Below are positions 44,428-53,789 of a stretch of DNA of 64,000 nucleotides, piece after piece. The notes beneath the pieces were generated by a model. That model did no database searches and was not told where the DNA came from. It saw only the letters and a list, made by a program, of their open reading frames with translations. The translations under genes were made by a program, and so were the position numbers. Numbering within the stretch: the stretch's first letter is position 1; every line of letters begins with the position of its first letter. Origin of the DNA: Bacteroidota bacterium (lineage in GTDB: Bacteria; Bacteroidota; Bacteroidia; Bacteroidales; FEN-979); NCBI GenBank assembly GCA_026391835.1, contig JAPLDF010000074.1:62001-126000 (forward strand). The letters are read 5' to 3'.

Positions 44428-46602
44428 TCATCCCTCGTTTTCAACTTTCAAAGGTAGCGAAAAATAAAATGAGGCGCCCTTATCAATTTCTCCTTTCGCC
44501 CATACTTTTCCCCCGTGACGGTGAATGATGCGCTGAACTATCGCCAGCCCGATCCCTGTGCCGTCGAACTCCTTTACACTGTGAAGGCGCTGAAATGCAC
44601 CGAAAAGTTTATCCAGGTACTTCATATCGAAGCCGGCGCCATTGTCGGCGATACAATAGACAACCATGTCCTGCTGGATTTCGGACGACAGGGTAATCAC
44701 GGCTTGTTCCCGCTGCGACGAAAATTTAATCGCATTGCCTATCAGGTTCACAACCACCTGCCTTACCAGCACATTATCGCCCATTGAAGAGTGGACATTG
44801 GAGACATTAAAACTGGTTCGTAGTTTCTCCTCCGGGCTGGTTATCTCGGCGTATACAACTTTGGCCAGGTTTTCCATGTTTATCCTGGCCAGGTGGAGGT
44901 CGGAACGGTTAAGCCGGGACAAAGCAAGCAGGTCATCAATAAGCTGCCCCATCCTGACGGCATTTTCCTGGATAACTGAGCATACCCGTTTACCTTCATC
45001 GTCAAGCAACGGTTTATAATCTTCAAAAAGGATGCGGGTAAAACCGTCAATTGCTCTCAGCGGCGCCCTAAGGTCATGGGAAACTGAATAGGAAAATGCC
45101 TCCAGCTCCTTATTTGCCGCTTCCAGCTGTGCCGTGCGCTCCGACACCCGGTTTTCAAGCTCATCATTTAATTTTTTTATTGCCTCTTCGGCAGCACGGC
45201 GAACGGATATATCTTCGATGTAACCTTCCAGATAGAGTATATCCCCGTTGTCATTGTAAATTCCCCGGCATCTTTCCCACACCCATTTGGTTTTGCCTGT
45301 TGCTGTTTTTATGGGGTACTCACCTTCGAACATCTCTCCCCTGACCAGGACATCCTGCCACTTTTTCCAGACGGTTTCGCGGTATTCCTCTAAAATAATA
45401 TCGTTGAATAAAACTGTTTCGTTTTCAATGAAATCCTCCCTGGGATATCCTGTTACCGCCATGCAGCCATCACTTACAAACAACATTTTACCATCATAGC
45501 CATCCTTGCAGCGATAGACCATCCCCGGAAGGTTGCTGACAAGGGTAGACAACTGCTGTTCACTTTGTGCCAGCTGTTTGGACATTTCCCGCTCACTGGT
45601 ACTGTCCTGGGCGCTCCCCACCGTCCCTATCATCTTGCCGTTGAGGTCGTACAGGGGTGATTTCCTGACATCCAGGAAAAGAAACTTCCCTTTAACATTG
45701 CCAAATTCATCAAACTGTCCGGGTTTGCCTGACTCAATTACGACCTGGTCGGAATCTATGCAAAGTTCACCGAAGGTGTGCCAAACAGGATTATCGGGAT
45801 GCAGTTCACGCTGCCTGTTTGCAAAGAACATGTCTCCTTTCCCAATGGGTTCATCCGTATCCGTGGCAACCAGCAGGTTATCACAAACCGACTTGTTAGC
45901 AAAGATGAATTTCTTGTCAAGGTCCTTTGCCCATAGCATGTCGGTCATGTTGTCGCTGATGGAACGAAACATAATGGACAACTCCATAAATTTCTGCTGG
46001 CTTTCCTTTAACGTCTCTTCGGAGCGTTTTCGCTGATCAACCTCCGCCTTCAGGTCCTCCATCAGGTTGAGACTTGCCTGTTTGGTGGTTTCAAGCGCTT
46101 CATAGGATTTTTTAAGTTCCCGGTCGGCAGTTTTCAAATCCTCCAGCTGCAACTGGAGAACCCTGGTTCTTTCAACAATGGTTTGCTCCAGCAGCTGTTT
46201 TTCCTTGTGAACAATATCTTCGGATTGTTTGACGCGGACCATTGTAGTGACAACGGCAATCAACTCAGCCTCAACGATCGGTTTGGAAAGAAACGAATCA
46301 GCTCCGAGCTGAAGAGCCCTTATCCTGCTTGAAGAATCAGTTTTCTCGGCAGTAAGTATGATCACCGGGATTCTTTGTAAAGCAGGATCCGATTTAAGAA
46401 TTCTGCAGGTTTCAAAACCATCCAGACCAGGCATAACCAGGTCAAGGAGAATCAGGTCGGGTTTTTCAAAACCGGCTTTTTCAATTCCCTCTTTGCCCGA
46501 ACGTGCCGAACAATAAATAACACCAGGGAAGGAGATGGTAAGCATTGCCTGCAGAACCACAAGATTGTCATTGTTATCGTCGATTGCAAGAATTTTGATC
46601 AT
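44428..46602 (-). CDS. Receiver-PAS-PAS sensor histidine kinase
   Basis: A 724-residue soluble histidine kinase with no membrane segment. N-terminal receiver about 1-120 with Asp54 (LILLDLVMPGLDGFE). Coiled coil about 125-200. PAS1 about 205-335, with FVANKSV-like ligand pocket (KKFIFANKSVCDNLL). PAS2 about 340-465 (GMVYRCKDG, PAC LYLEGYIEDISVRR). HisKA about 490-560 with phosphorylated His509 (SVSHDLRAPLRAI). HATPase about 600-720 with N, G1 and G2 boxes (LIGNAIKF, DNGAGFDMKY, GTGIGLAIVQRI). The N-terminal receiver suggests that it is itself a target of another kinase, such as the hybrid kinase encoded just upstream. It is followed by a single-domain regulator. Confidence 0.92.
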   Translation of the reverse strand: MIKILAIDDNNDNLVVLQAMLTISFPGVIYCSARSGKEGIEKAGFEKPDLILLDLVMPGLDGFETCRILKSDPALQRIPVIILTAEKTDSSSRIRALQLGADSFLSKPIVEAELIAVVTTMVRVKQSEDIVHKEKQLLEQTIVERTRVLQLQLEDLKTADRELKKSYEALETTKQASLNLMEDLKAEVDQRKRSEETLKESQQKFMELSIMFRSISDNMTDMLWAKDLDKKFIFANKSVCDNLLVATDTDEPIGKGDMFFANRQRELHPDNPVWHTFGELCIDSDQVVIESGKPGQFDEFGNVKGKFLFLDVRKSPLYDLNGKMIGTVGSAQDSTSEREMSKQLAQSEQQLSTLVSNLPGMVYRCKDGYDGKMLFVSDGCMAVTGYPREDFIENETVLFNDIILEEYRETVWKKWQDVLVRGEMFEGEYPIKTATGKTKWVWERCRGIYNDNGDILYLEGYIEDISVRRAAEEAIKKLNDELENRVSERTAQLEAANKELEAFSYSVSHDLRAPLRAIDGFTRILFEDYKPLLDDEGKRVCSVIQENAVRMGQLIDDLLALSRLNRSDLHLARINMENLAKVVYAEITSPEEKLRTSFNVSNVHSSMGDNVLVRQVVVNLIGNAIKFSSQREQAVITLSSEIQQDMVVYCIADNGAGFDMKYLDKLFGAFQRLHSVKEFDGTGIGLAIVQRIIHRHGGKVWAKGEIDKGASFYFSLPLKVENEG

Positions 46603-46621
46603 AGTTTTGGGGTTGAGTCAG

Positions 46622-46653
46622 CGTCACAGGGTGACAGGGTGACAGGGTGACAG
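46622..46653. repeat. Short 8-base tandem array, GGTGACAG
   Basis: Three exact units GGTGACAG (46630-46653), preceded by a degenerate unit CGTCACAG (46622-46629), in the 78-base gap between the two kinase genes. The unit differs by one base from the array at 43877-43932, and its variant unit 6 there is identical. Confidence 0.85.
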
Positions 46654-46680
46654 AGTTACAAAGTTAGCAGAAAAACGGAT

Positions 46681-49653
46681 TTAAGTTATCCATTTGTTGA
46701 TTGTTTCCTCAAAAACAGCCACATCGATCGGTTTGGAGATATAGCCATCAAATCCGTGGGCGAGGATCTGTTCGCGGTCGCCTTTCATCGCTTTGGCCGT
46801 TACTGCGATGACGGGTATTTGCCGGAGGAGATCATTTTTCCTGATCTCATCAAAAACCCTGAAACCATCCATCCCGGGAAGTGAAATATCGAGAAGGATC
46901 ATATCAGGCTTCTGGTTGCCGGCAGCAGCGACTCCTTCGGGTCCGTTGGTGGCTGTTATTATGGTATGTTTATCCTGCAGCAGCACTTTTATGGTTGTTT
47001 CGTTGTCGGGATTGTCGTCGATGATCAGTATCCTGGCAGGCGCCTTTGTTTTCTGACGGGTTGTCTGTGCCGGAATAATTCCAGGCACAGGTTCCTGGTT
47101 CGGGAACATCATCTGCCTGACAATCGAAAGAAGTGCGATTTTATTGATATCTCCCTTTTGAACAAGCTGATGGATGTTGTTTCTCGTAAGGCGGGTGAGA
47201 TCGGAAGCATCCAGGTACATGGCTGTAAGAATGAGTACGGGGATGTTTGCGGTTTCACTATTGCCCCTGATCTTTTCCAGAACTTCGAAACCATCGATTC
47301 CCGGCATCATCAGATCGAGGATGATGGCATCGGGAATTTTCACTTTAACTGCTTCGAGTGCTTCGAAACCATTCCTCGCGATATCGACCTGGTAACCTTG
47401 CTCCCGTAGAATCCAGGATAGCTGGACGATGGCCGGTTCGCTGTCTTCAACAATAAGAATGGTCTTTTCGGATGCCTGGGATTTTTTCAGTTCCGAAAGC
47501 TGCGCTTCCGGCCTATATGAACTGCTGAGCCCGGGATGAGCCATTGACAATGGTTTTCCTGAAGGCGGTTCGATGGGAAAAATGACCGTAAATGCCGATC
47601 CCTTTCCAGGTTCACTCTCGACATCAATCCTGGCGCTCAGTTTCATGGCAAATTTCTCTGCAATGGCCAGCCCGAGACCTGTTCCTCCATATTGCCTTGA
47701 TGTGGTTCCGTCAACCTGGCGGAATTCATTAAAAATAAAGGGCAACTGATTTGCAGGAATTCCGATGCCGGTGTCCTTTACTGTCAATGCAATCTCTGAA
47801 CCGTTCGATTTTGCTGACACTTCAACCGAGCCGGCATTGGTGAATTTCACGGCATTGGTGATAATATTTTGCAGGATATGATGGCACTTGTCGCGGTCGC
47901 TGGTAAGCATGGGAATTTCAGTGCCGATCAGGTTCTTCACTTCAAGATTCTTTTCCCTGATCTGCATCTGCAGCGATGCCAGGATATGATGCACGATCTC
48001 ATTCACAGGGAAAGTCTCATATTGAATTTCCGTTTTGCCGGATTCAATGCGCGAAAGGTCAAGAATATCATTGATCAGTGCAAGCAGGTTTTTACCATTG
48101 CGCTCAATGATCTCGAGGTAGCTGTATTCTTCGGATGAAATCTGGTTTTTCAACCGCTTGTACAACACACCTGAAAGTGCTATTACCGAGTTCAGCGGGG
48201 TCCTCAGTTCATGGCTCATGCTCGACAGAAACTGGCTTTTCAGCTTGTTTGCCTCATCAATCTGATGCTTTTGAATTTCCAGCTCCGTGTTTTGCTCAAC
48301 CAGTTCACGGGTTTGTACCTGGAGTTCTTTTGCCTGTATGCTCAGTTTTTCATTCTGCCTGTCAAGCACCGCCGCATTTTCCCTGATGCGTTCAAATGCA
48401 AGAATTGCATTGACACTCATGTTCAGGTTTTTCTCAGTCTGCCTCACAATCTCATGCGCTTCGGCGGTAAAGGCCGAAATGCTTGCCAGTGATACAATTG
48501 CAATGACCTTCTCACGCCTGATCACCGGGATGGATATGATTTCAGCCGGCCTCACTGAGCCGGCCACCGTTGAAAAAGTAAAAACAGAATCGGCAGGAAT
48601 CTGTGTTATTTTAATGAGTTTCGCGCCAAGAAGCACCTTCCCGAACTCACCTTCATTGGTTTCTGCAGAAAATGACCTTAGATTTTCCCTGGAGAAACCA
48701 CAGGAAAAATAGGGTTCAAACATGTCGCTATCTTCGTTTAACAGGTAGAAAGCACCAAGGCTGGAATTTGTTTTTTCCATGAGCAGATTCAGGACAGAAC
48801 TGCAAAATGCAGGCAGGTCGTCATTCGCCAGCATGGCATCAGCAATTTGCAGGGTGCCGTTTTTCACATTCATTTCAAACTGGACCGTTTCAGCAAGCTT
48901 GTTCATGGAGGCTGCCAGGGTACCAAATTCGTTTGTTGACTGATAATCATTGCGTACATGATATTGGCCTTCCCCGTAATTTTCCGAGAAACTGACCAAT
49001 CCCTGCAGCGGTTTTGAAATTCCACGCAGGATAAATATGATGATAGCCATAGATCCTGCAAAAATCAGGATGACAACCAGCCACAGTTGAAGGTATAAGA
49101 GATTTCGTCCCTTTTCGGCAGACTGATAAAAACTTTGTGCCCGGTTGAGTGCAAATTCCTTCAAAATCTCAACCTTTTTCATTGCCAATGCCACATGAAT
49201 TTCCCCGATGGTCTTTGTCCGCATGATCGCCTCCCGCTTTTGCCCGGCCTGGCTCAGCCTGATGGTCTCATCTCTTACCGGTTTCCAGTCTTTAATGGCA
49301 CTTAAGGCACTATCCACCGAACTTTTTTTCCCCAGGTAACTAAGATAAATCGTATCAAACAATCGATAGACCTCGGATTCTCTTATGTTGATGTCATGAA
49401 CAGCTGCGTTCAGTTCTTCCTGGTTTTCAGACAAAGCCACATTTTTCATACTTCGCTGGATCGCCATGATATTGGTCTCAATCTCGCGTACTGCTATATT
49501 CACCTTGAAGGGATGCTGGTATAGATAATCGGTATTTTGCCAGATCACCCCGGAGTGCCAGAAAGCCATACCCCCCAATAGCAGTACCATCGAAAGGACG
49601 GCACCGAAGCCGATCAGCAGCCTGGTTTTGATTTTTAAATTTTTGGCCTGCAT
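46681..49653 (-). CDS. Membrane hybrid histidine kinase with GAF and two receivers
   Basis: A 990-residue membrane sensor kinase. TM1 about 10-32; extracytoplasmic four-helix-bundle sensor about 35-185, of the kind found in chemoreceptors (EIETNIMAIQRSMKN); TM2 about 188-212. HAMP about 213-265 (GISKPLQGLVSFSENYGEGQY). GAF about 280-425 (LGAFYLLNEDSDMF). Coiled coil about 430-470. HisKA with His481 (SMSHELRTPLNSV). HATPase about 580-710 (NIITNAVKF, DTGIGIPANQ, GTGLGLAIAEKF). Receiver 1 with Asp780 (AIILDLMMPGIDGFE) and receiver 2 with Asp922 (MILLDISLPGMDGF). It resembles the GAF-containing hybrid kinases of multi-sensor relay loci. It lies between the CheR-type gene and the REC-PAS kinase. 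Confidence 0.92.
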   Translation of the reverse strand: MQAKNLKIKTRLLIGFGAVLSMVLLLGGMAFWHSGVIWQNTDYLYQHPFKVNIAVREIETNIMAIQRSMKNVALSENQEELNAAVHDINIRESEVYRLFDTIYLSYLGKKSSVDSALSAIKDWKPVRDETIRLSQAGQKREAIMRTKTIGEIHVALAMKKVEILKEFALNRAQSFYQSAEKGRNLLYLQLWLVVILIFAGSMAIIIFILRGISKPLQGLVSFSENYGEGQYHVRNDYQSTNEFGTLAASMNKLAETVQFEMNVKNGTLQIADAMLANDDLPAFCSSVLNLLMEKTNSSLGAFYLLNEDSDMFEPYFSCGFSRENLRSFSAETNEGEFGKVLLGAKLIKITQIPADSVFTFSTVAGSVRPAEIISIPVIRREKVIAIVSLASISAFTAEAHEIVRQTEKNLNMSVNAILAFERIRENAAVLDRQNEKLSIQAKELQVQTRELVEQNTELEIQKHQIDEANKLKSQFLSSMSHELRTPLNSVIALSGVLYKRLKNQISSEEYSYLEIIERNGKNLLALINDILDLSRIESGKTEIQYETFPVNEIVHHILASLQMQIREKNLEVKNLIGTEIPMLTSDRDKCHHILQNIITNAVKFTNAGSVEVSAKSNGSEIALTVKDTGIGIPANQLPFIFNEFRQVDGTTSRQYGGTGLGLAIAEKFAMKLSARIDVESEPGKGSAFTVIFPIEPPSGKPLSMAHPGLSSSYRPEAQLSELKKSQASEKTILIVEDSEPAIVQLSWILREQGYQVDIARNGFEALEAVKVKIPDAIILDLMMPGIDGFEVLEKIRGNSETANIPVLILTAMYLDASDLTRLTRNNIHQLVQKGDINKIALLSIVRQMMFPNQEPVPGIIPAQTTRQKTKAPARILIIDDNPDNETTIKVLLQDKHTIITATNGPEGVAAAGNQKPDMILLDISLPGMDGFRVFDEIRKNDLLRQIPVIAVTAKAMKGDREQILAHGFDGYISKPIDVAVFEETINKWIT

Positions 49654-49693
49654 AGTATCCTCATTTTTTTTGTGTCATTCAATTATTCAATGG

Positions 49694-50515
49694 CTAATGT
49701 TTTACAAAAACATTTCCATATGGAGAAAACTGGTGAAATTTACCGGACTGTTCAACAATAAGCTGCTCTGATTCACCAACCAGCAAGTACCCGTTCCGGC
49801 TTATTGACTGGTAAAGTTTTTCAAGGATCATCTGCTGAATATCGTGGTTATAGTATATCATCAGGTTGCAACAGGACACCAGGTCAAAATCTGCAAAAAT
49901 ACCTGCAGGCGGCGACGAATAACCGGGGTCGGTGATATCGCCCTGTGAAAAATCAACAAGGCTCCTGATGCGATCATTGACTGAATATGTTGATTTTTTC
50001 CTGGTGAAATACCGGTCGATGTAGGACAATCTGACCTGCTGGACCATATTCGCATCATACATTCCCAGGCGTGCTTTTGCAAGGGCTGCAAGTGAAATAT
50101 CGGTGCCAAATACCATGACCGATGCATGGTAATTACGGTCACTGATCACCTTATCTGAAAGCATGGCCAGGGTATATGCTTCAGGACCGTCGGCACAGCC
50201 AACCGACCAGATCCTGAGGGTATCAGAATTATTTTTCTGCCTTGACTGGATCAGGCCGGGCAGGATAAATTCCTCAACAAGAGATAAGTCGATCGAACTT
50301 CTGAAAAATATTGTGTAGCATATATTCAGGGTTTCAGACAGTTCTGCCAATTCACCGTGATCACCCGAGATGTAATCCAGGTACCCTGCCAGGTTCACAA
50401 CATTGACCTCGTCCATCCTGCGGGCGAGTGTCTTCTTCAGAAATGTTTCGGAATATACGGACAAACCCTTCCCAAAGGTGAACTCAACTGCTTCGATAAA
50501 CTGGCGGGTTGTCAT
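49694..50515 (-). CDS. CheR-type protein methyltransferase
   Basis: A 273-residue protein of the CheR family, which uses SAM to methylate glutamates on chemoreceptor-type helices. All-alpha N-terminal part about 1-75 (FGKGLSVYSETFLKKTLARRMDE). SAM domain from about 80: CYTIFFRSSIDLSLVEEF, motif I IWSVGCADGPEAYTLAML, ATDIS-like FGTDISLAALAKARLG, and a closing VSCCNLMIYYNHDIQQMILEKL with LVGESEQL. In typical CheR the last motif reads CRN-hydrophobic-IYF; here the Arg is Cys. ATG 50515 is chosen, since the longer frame overlaps the sensor gene upstream. No CheB, CheA, CheW or chemoreceptor gene is in the window; the only four-helix-bundle partner is the hybrid kinase next to it. Confidence 0.87.
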   Translation of the reverse strand: MTTRQFIEAVEFTFGKGLSVYSETFLKKTLARRMDEVNVVNLAGYLDYISGDHGELAELSETLNICYTIFFRSSIDLSLVEEFILPGLIQSRQKNNSDTLRIWSVGCADGPEAYTLAMLSDKVISDRNYHASVMVFGTDISLAALAKARLGMYDANMVQQVRLSYIDRYFTRKKSTYSVNDRIRSLVDFSQGDITDPGYSSPPAGIFADFDLVSCCNLMIYYNHDIQQMILEKLYQSISRNGYLLVGESEQLIVEQSGKFHQFSPYGNVFVKH

Positions 50516-50525
50516 TATTGCGCTA

Positions 50526-53500
50526 TTAACCGTGTACTTTGTATTTTTCGGGCTTGTTGTCGTGAACAAGCAATTCATTGATCTCCTTTTTAAGTTCGAT
50601 CATTTTCAACTCCCTCCCGATCATCAGGCTGTTAAACCGTTCCAGTTCCATTGCTTTTTCTTTTAACGCCTCTTCGGATAATTTCCTGTCGGTGATGTCC
50701 CTCGTTACGCCATGAATCCCGATCCACTCACCATTCTCCCCAAGGTATGGCGTCATCAGCAGTTCACCCCATTTGGTACCACCGTTTTTACAGACATACT
50801 CCAGGCATTGCGTGTTGCTGTATCCATTCAATTTTTCCGGCTCTGCCATTAATCTCGGCAATTCATTCCTGAAGAGGTGCTGTACAAGTACAACTGAGTC
50901 CGGGGCAAACCGGTCTTCTGCTGTTTGCTCCAGGTACTCTTCGATGCTGAACCCTGAAAACTGTTCCACCGATTTGGATACAAATGTGCTCTTTCCGTTC
51001 AGGTCAAGCAACCATACAACATCGGTCATTTTATCGGTTATCAGTTTATACAGTTCCCTGCTTTCCTGAAGTGCCTTCTCTGCTTTAATTTGCTCTGTGA
51101 TATCATGAAATATGGACTGGTACGTCCCATCAGGCATCATTTTGGTGTGCATCTCCACTGGGATTCTTGCACCATGGGGCTGGCAGACCACCCTGCGGCT
51201 TACAACCATGTCGCCCTTTTCAAGTAAATCATACCTTAGCGGGACATCATTGAGTGAATCAGCATTGAACAGTACATCGATCTGCATCCCGGCCAGGTCT
51301 TCCATATCCCTGCCTGCCAGGGTTTGCATGTATGAATTTGCCCCTGTGATAAATCCCTCTTTCGAACCCAGGAGAATTCCATCGACGGCCGACTCAACCA
51401 GTTCCCTGTATTTCACCTCACTCACATGGAGGGCCTGTAACGTTTGCAGCGTTTTGGCCTCACTCCTCCTGCGTTCAGTAATCTCAATTTCAAGTGCCCT
51501 GTTTGATTTTCGCTGAAGAACGATCTTTACGAAACTGAAAATAATGACACAGATTGTCAGAAAAATGAGCAGGATGAACCACCATGACTGGTAAACAGGA
51601 GAATTAATGGTAATGGTTCCCGATTTTGAAACCTCCGACCATTTACCGGCGTCGTTCCTCGCCTGTACAACAAACTGATAATTGCCTGGATGTATCCCGG
51701 CATACTTAACTTTATCCAGGTTTGCCTGTTTCACGAATTGCCATTCCTGGTCGAATCCTTCCAGTTTATACCGGTAGATGAGCAAGTCTTCATTTACGAA
51801 GGAGATTCCCCTGAAATGGAAAAACAGGGTATTGTCATAAAACCCGATGGTGCTTTTTTCTCCCAACGGGTAGCGAACGCCCCTGTTGTCTTCGAGATCA
51901 AGTAATTTAACAACCGGAGTCCTGGCTTTTAACTTTGAGAACCCGGGCAAAAAGCAGGAAAGTCCCATGTCGGTTCCAACCCAAACTTTTCCATGAGAAT
52001 CGACAAGACCGGCCGAACGGTTTGTCTCCCTGCCGGCAAGTCCGTTTTGCAGACTGAATTTTTCCAGCCTGTTTTTCCCGTCCCATTGGTACAGGCCATT
52101 GTCTGAGCCAAGCCAATAATTATCATCATGGTCCTGGAAAATGAAATAAACAGGGCTGTCGATGCTGATCCCGTTTTTGGTAAATTTACGGATCCGGTCA
52201 TTTTCCAGCACGCACAGCCCGTTCAACGTACCGACAAATTCCGTCCCTTCCTTGTTCCTGTAATATGAAAAAACACTCTGTGTCTTGACTTCATCGTCTA
52301 AGAGTATTCTCTTTACCCCATCACTGTAAATTTTAAACAGGCCATACAATGATGTCCCGACGATCTCGCCGGGTACCGACGCAAATATTTTCCTGAATGG
52401 GCAGTTGATTTTTTCATTGTGTTCGTATGGTATAAACTTGCCTTTGTCCAGATAATAAAGCTTCCGGTTGGTTCCCAGCCAGATCTTCCCGAGGGCATCC
52501 TGATGAATTGTCGCAGCCATCTCCGTCGAATCAACGCGGTACCATTTGACAGTCCCGTCAGGTTTCAGCTGTCCAAATCCAAGACTGGCTGAGGCAAACC
52601 AGACATTTCCCAGGTTGTCCTGCATCATGTTGAGAACCCTTCCCAGGTTGATATCTGAACCCGGAAACCTGATCCTCTTGTATGAATGCTGATCATATAC
52701 TGTCAGCCCGGTATTGTGCCCCAGCACTATTTTACCATCTTTTAATTCAACAATCGCAGTAACCTCATTGTCAAGCAATCCATCGTTCTCAAAATAATTC
52801 ATCTGGAGCACGTTGTTTATTTTATCGATGCCCCGGGTATCTGTAAACCAGATATTTTGTTCCCGGTCAACAAAGACTGATGTAGCCCCGTTTGAAGAGA
52901 AACCATTCCTGACCATTAACGGAGCAGCCGCATCACGGTTGCCACTGATAAAATATTTTGCCCAGTTGTTTCCAAAGAAAATGTTTCTGTTTTCATCAAT
53001 GGCCAGGTATGCGTCGATGGAAATATCCGGCGCAGGGAGGGAAAACCCATCCTGGAAAAGTGTCATCTTCCCGAATTGCCGGTATGAGAGCCGGTTGTGG
53101 TTTAATATCCAGAGTTTTTCCTCTGGTTTGCCGGGGTGTTCAAATTTTATTGCAAGGATTGCTTGTCCTTCACACTTAAAAAAAATTTTCAGAATCCAGT
53201 GCTTTTGTTCCATCACCGCGATGCTTACACCGAATTTGGTGAGGATATAAAACTTCCCGTTGATTGCGGTCACGGATAAAATGATATTGTTTCTATAATC
53301 GTCCGATAAAGTGATATGGTTCCAGCGGCCGTTTTGGTAGATGTCAATCCCGCAATTGCTCCCGACACAAATGACCGGATTGTCATCAACATAGATGATG
53401 TCAAATGAAGTTGCCTCTATATCCTTCCTGGTGGTGGCAGGAAGGATACGCTCCCATTTGTCATTTTTACGGAACACGATTGTATCAAGCAACCAGGCGG

Positions 53501-53789
53501 GAACACCCCAGATAGTTCCCCTTTCATCACATTTCACTTTCAGGAAATTCTGTTGGGGCAACCCCCTGGATGGATCATAATTTGTAAAACTGAAACCATC
53601 AAAGGAAGAGATGCCCCTGTGGGTAGCAAACCACATGTCCCCGCTGCCATCCTGGCACACATCATTGACAACCCGCGTGGGCAACCCATTTTCAATTGTG
53701 TACGATTTCGTAAAATAGTGCTGGGAGTAACCGGTTTGAGGGTACAGCAAACCTGCAACAACGAGGAGTAACAAGTTTATTTTATTCAT
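50526..53789 (-). CDS. Beta-propeller/Y_Y_Y membrane sensor with two PAS domains and C-terminal tail, no kinase
   Basis: A 1087-residue sensor. Signal peptide about 1-22. A two-component-type periplasmic propeller spans about 25-640 with repeats such as DMWFATHRGISSFDG, NVWFASASLGFGQL, KIWLGTNRKLYYLD and KVWVGTDMGLSCF. Y_Y_Y domain about 650-730 (LIYRYKLEGFDQEW, GNYQFVVQARND). One membrane segment about 733-755. Cytoplasmic PAS1 about 790-905 and PAS2 about 909-1035. A tail of about 45 residues (RELKMIELKKEINELL) ends the protein. In classical hybrid two-component systems a histidine kinase and AraC-type output follow Y_Y_Y; here both are absent. The tail is shared with the two upstream neighbours. 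Its stop is 10 bases before the CheR-type gene. Confidence 0.9.
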   Translation of the reverse strand: MNKINLLLLVVAGLLYPQTGYSQHYFTKSYTIENGLPTRVVNDVCQDGSGDMWFATHRGISSFDGFSFTNYDPSRGLPQQNFLKVKCDERGTIWGVPAWLLDTIVFRKNDKWERILPATTRKDIEATSFDIIYVDDNPVICVGSNCGIDIYQNGRWNHITLSDDYRNNIILSVTAINGKFYILTKFGVSIAVMEQKHWILKIFFKCEGQAILAIKFEHPGKPEEKLWILNHNRLSYRQFGKMTLFQDGFSLPAPDISIDAYLAIDENRNIFFGNNWAKYFISGNRDAAAPLMVRNGFSSNGATSVFVDREQNIWFTDTRGIDKINNVLQMNYFENDGLLDNEVTAIVELKDGKIVLGHNTGLTVYDQHSYKRIRFPGSDINLGRVLNMMQDNLGNVWFASASLGFGQLKPDGTVKWYRVDSTEMAATIHQDALGKIWLGTNRKLYYLDKGKFIPYEHNEKINCPFRKIFASVPGEIVGTSLYGLFKIYSDGVKRILLDDEVKTQSVFSYYRNKEGTEFVGTLNGLCVLENDRIRKFTKNGISIDSPVYFIFQDHDDNYWLGSDNGLYQWDGKNRLEKFSLQNGLAGRETNRSAGLVDSHGKVWVGTDMGLSCFLPGFSKLKARTPVVKLLDLEDNRGVRYPLGEKSTIGFYDNTLFFHFRGISFVNEDLLIYRYKLEGFDQEWQFVKQANLDKVKYAGIHPGNYQFVVQARNDAGKWSEVSKSGTITINSPVYQSWWFILLIFLTICVIIFSFVKIVLQRKSNRALEIEITERRRSEAKTLQTLQALHVSEVKYRELVESAVDGILLGSKEGFITGANSYMQTLAGRDMEDLAGMQIDVLFNADSLNDVPLRYDLLEKGDMVVSRRVVCQPHGARIPVEMHTKMMPDGTYQSIFHDITEQIKAEKALQESRELYKLITDKMTDVVWLLDLNGKSTFVSKSVEQFSGFSIEEYLEQTAEDRFAPDSVVLVQHLFRNELPRLMAEPEKLNGYSNTQCLEYVCKNGGTKWGELLMTPYLGENGEWIGIHGVTRDITDRKLSEEALKEKAMELERFNSLMIGRELKMIELKKEINELLVHDNKPEKYKVHG

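Noticed and set aside
49694-50515. Chemotaxis operon
   Set aside because: CheA, CheW, CheB and chemoreceptor genes are absent; only a CheR-type gene is present.
50516-50578. Longer N-terminus of the CheR-type protein
   Set aside because: It would overlap the upstream sensor gene by over 50 bases and is not CheR-like; ATG 50515 gives the family start.
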